Part shown: one piece after another, positions 14,238 through 15,156 of the stretch
Layout: each line of letters opens with the position of its first letter
Numbering within the stretch: the first letter of the stretch is position 1
Source of the DNA: UBA6078 sp964468685
Lineage (GTDB): Bacteria; Desulfobacterota; Syntrophia; Syntrophales; UBA2210
Assembly: GCA_964468685.1 (NCBI GenBank)
Contig: CAYXUH010000036.1
Span: 1 to 15,156, forward strand
Direction: 5' to 3'
DNA: 15,156 bases
Notes under the pieces: model-generated
Told to the model about the DNA's origin: nothing
The model's database searches: none
The model's input: only the letters and a program-made list of their open reading frames with translations
Made by a program: the position numbers and the translations under genes

Positions 14238-14287
14238 CGTTCGCCATTAGAACACAGCGTTCGCAATGCGCACCTAGAGGTGTGCGT
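14238..14287. promoter_or_regulatory. Candidate activator-binding sites
   Basis: CGTTCGC occurs twice exactly 20 bp apart (14238 and 14258). Directly after it, arms 14266–14274 and 14279–14287 form a dyad around TAGA (CACC–TAGA–GGTG core). The cluster is centred about 230–250 bp before the predicted sigma-54 start, within the range known for enhancer sites of sigma-54 activators. Confidence 0.35.
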
Positions 14288-14476
14288 CATACCCCCGGTT
14301 TTACAATAACCCCCTCTCTTTCAGTGCCAATATCGAACGCTTTATCGAGATTCTCCCCTCAAGTTTCCTTTTCCTCACCGGTTTTTTCTCTTTTTGCAAA
14401 AATTTCCGATTATTATCCCATGTAACTCATCCGAATTATTCATTGGGCCCTAAAAAGGATTCTACTGGCCGTGCCG

Positions 14477-14492
14477 TGGCACCTTTGTTGCT
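14477..14492 (+). promoter_or_regulatory. Sigma-54 promoter
   Basis: TGGCAC–CTTTG–TTGCT matches the sigma-54 consensus (TGGCACG–N4–TTGCW) with a single deviation. The invariant GG (14478–14479) and GC (14490–14491) have the required 10-bp separation. Transcription should start near 14503 and run toward the CoA-transferase-like gene. Confidence 0.75.
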
Positions 14493-14541
14493 AGTATACT
14501 GTGGTTGAGTTTCTGGGCCAGTTTCCCCTTTAAAAGACCCA

Positions 14542-14609
14542 ACGGAATCTTTCAGAACCCCCAGACGCTGGCTTGTAGTTTCCGTATCCGGGATAGAGCC
14601 CGGGTACCC
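14542..14609 (+). promoter_or_regulatory. Structured 5' leader
   Basis: ACGGAA (14542–14547) pairs with TTCCGT (14580–14585), enclosing a small CCAG–ACG–CTGG hairpin (14561–14571). Next, ATCCGGG (14586–14592) pairs with CCCGGGT (14599–14605) around ATAGAG, and competes with the palindrome GGGTACCC (14602–14609). It resembles an attenuator or RNA-regulated leader but no known riboswitch class is recognised. Confidence 0.3.
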
Positions 14610-14635
14610 CACATCAGTTACAAGGAAGAGAGATA

Positions 14636-15046
14636 ATGAGTACGTTTAGCTACAATCATGAGGCACTGAGAAATCTCCACATCGAGGACACCGTCCTCCT
14701 GGATCGCCTGGTCGACTTTGAATCGGCGCGCAGCGCTCACCTCAAAAAACCGAGGAACAAGGTGGATAAGCGGATATCCCTCAAAGAGGCGGACCTTATC
14801 GGTAATGGTCCCCTTGCGGTGATCAGCCCGTGGGGGGTGTATGATTTTGAACCCACGACAAAGAGAATGCGCGTCAAGTCGCTTACACCAGGTATTCCCT
14901 TTGAGATAGCCCAGCAGACAACGGGATTCGAACTGTTGAAACCGGAGGGGGATATCCCCGAAATCCCGATGATTCCTTCCGATATACTCGACGTCTTGCG
15001 TACGGAAGTGGATCCGGGCGGGGTTTTTACAACGATGCCCTCGTAA
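14636..15046 (+). CDS. Stand-alone CoA-transferase beta-subunit C-terminal domain
   Basis: The 136-residue protein matches only the last part of class I CoA-transferase beta subunits (glutaconate or 3-oxoacid CoA-transferase type). The family-like run is GPLAVISPWGVYDFEPTTKR, then MRVKSLTPGIPFEIAQQTTG (around 57–97) and FELL, and the usual ending EVDPGGVF near the C-terminus. Full-length beta subunits have about 220–270 residues; the Rossmann-like front half and its active-site Glu motif are absent. The N-terminal 50 residues (SYNHEALRNLHIEDTVLLDR onward) are unrelated in my reading. It does not look like a recent truncation: an AAGGAAGAGAG ribosome-binding site sits right before the ATG, the frame is clean, and a sigma-54 promoter points at it. 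Catalysis is unlikely without the missing half; it could be a binding or regulatory domain, or partner of a subunit encoded elsewhere. A pseudogene cannot be excluded. Confidence 0.75.
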   Translation: MSTFSYNHEALRNLHIEDTVLLDRLVDFESARSAHLKKPRNKVDKRISLKEADLIGNGPLAVISPWGVYDFEPTTKRMRVKSLTPGIPFEIAQQTTGFELLKPEGDIPEIPMIPSDILDVLRTEVDPGGVFTTMPS

Positions 15047-15047
15047 G

Positions 15048-15078
15048 AAAAAAACGCCCCGGCATGAACGCCGGCGCG
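15048..15078 (-). terminator. Minus-strand intrinsic terminator without a visible gene
   Basis: Arms 15055–15063 and 15070–15078 form a 9-bp GC-rich stem with one C·C mismatch and loop ATGAAC. On the minus strand a run of seven T (15048–15054) follows. On the plus strand the A-run precedes the stem and no T-run follows, so it would not be a good terminator for the CoA-transferase-like gene. No minus-strand gene is visible to the right inside the window. Confidence 0.55.
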
Positions 15079-15121
15079 TGTGAATAAGAAGCATGAGGTA
15101 ATTTGAAAGGAGAGAAAGGTA

Positions 15122-15156
15122 ATGGTAAAAAGATTCAGGTTTAGTTTGTTTGTTGT
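15122..15156 (+). CDS. Start of a probable exported protein (cut by window end)
   Basis: ATG 15122 is preceded by AAAGGAGAGAAAGG, an excellent ribosome-binding site, and opens with MVKRFRFSLFV before the window ends. Two to three basic residues followed by hydrophobic ones are the start of a signal peptide or membrane anchor. Nothing more can be said about function. The 75-nt gap and the lack of a plus-strand terminator suggest cotranscription with the CoA-transferase-like gene under the sigma-54 promoter. Confidence 0.6.
   Translation, partial: MVKRFRFSLFV

Larger units (their letters stand above)
14204..14635 (+). other. Regulatory intergenic region before the CoA-transferase-like gene
   Basis: No gene is visible in this stretch. 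It holds a 7-bp direct repeat CGTTCGC at 14238–14244 and 14258–14264 (20 bp apart, two helical turns), a 9-bp dyad with 4-bp centre (14266–14287), a long AT- and pyrimidine-rich segment (about 14290–14450), a sigma-54 promoter at 14477–14492, and a leader of about 130 nt with two or three possible hairpins. The order, upstream sites then AT-rich DNA then sigma-54 promoter, is what an activator- and looping-dependent promoter would show. Confidence 0.6.

Noticed and set aside
13327..14247. 306-codon minus-strand frame opposite sufB
   Set aside because: Shadow of the sufB-like gene; composition rich in His, Gly and Arg with no recognisable domain.
14238..14287. CRISPR-like or integron attC-like repeat
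   Set aside because: Only two 7-bp copies, no spacers of regular length and no attC core sites.
14204..14635. Decayed front half of a full-length CoA-transferase beta gene
   Set aside because: I found no coding-like frame leading into the gene, and the stretch instead holds a sigma-54 promoter and leader; not fully excluded without an alignment.

Overview
The window looks like chromosomal housekeeping DNA from an anaerobic Gram-negative-type bacterium. My best guess is a deltaproteobacterial (Desulfobacterota, Syntrophales-like) lineage. The reasons are a RodZ–TatA–UppP–FtsK–RimO–aspartokinase gene set, a two-gene minimal SUF (SufC plus one SufB/D-like protein) of the kind common in anaerobes and archaea, a near-consensus sigma-54 promoter, and short tandem and hairpin repeats between genes. 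The taxonomy is inferred from gene content and style; no rRNA or tRNA gene is present to confirm it.

Layout. (1) 1–578 is about 0.55 kb with no convincing gene, ending in a strong sigma-70 promoter. (2) 579–3100, plus strand: a DUF2600/YtpB-type class IB terpene synthase, MoaC (molybdopterin precursor synthesis), a small membrane protein and a Fis-type DNA-binding protein. (3) 3316–4113, minus strand: an inositol-monophosphatase/SuhB-family phosphatase, converging on the Fis gene across a repeat-bearing gap. (4) 4258–5495, plus: RodZ-like cytoskeletal protein, then TatA with its own promoter. (5) 5555–5980, minus: single-stranded DNA-binding protein, with a strong terminator abutting the tatA stop. 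(6) 6198–12029, plus: uppP–ftsK–rimO–aspartokinase, packed with gaps of 29, 1 and 9 nt and probably one operon from the promoter at 6088–6116. (7) 12176–14175, plus: sufC and a sufB-like gene, overlapping by 13 nt. (8) 14176–14635: a long regulatory intergenic region with a sigma-54 promoter, candidate activator sites and a structured leader. (9) 14636–15046: a short protein matching only the C-terminal part of CoA-transferase beta subunits, followed by the first codons of a probable exported protein cut by the window end.

How the genes fit together. Most genes serve envelope growth and chromosome handling (UppP recycles the undecaprenyl carrier, FtsK moves DNA at the septum, RodZ supports cell shape, TatA exports folded proteins, SSB protects single-stranded DNA). 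RimO needs Fe–S clusters, which the SUF-type pair could supply. The most unusual part is 14176–15156: a stand-alone CoA-transferase fragment with its own ribosome-binding site, behind a sigma-54 promoter, ahead of a probable exported product. The second point of interest is the DUF2600 terpene synthase, best known from Bacillus C35 terpenoid synthesis, at the left end.
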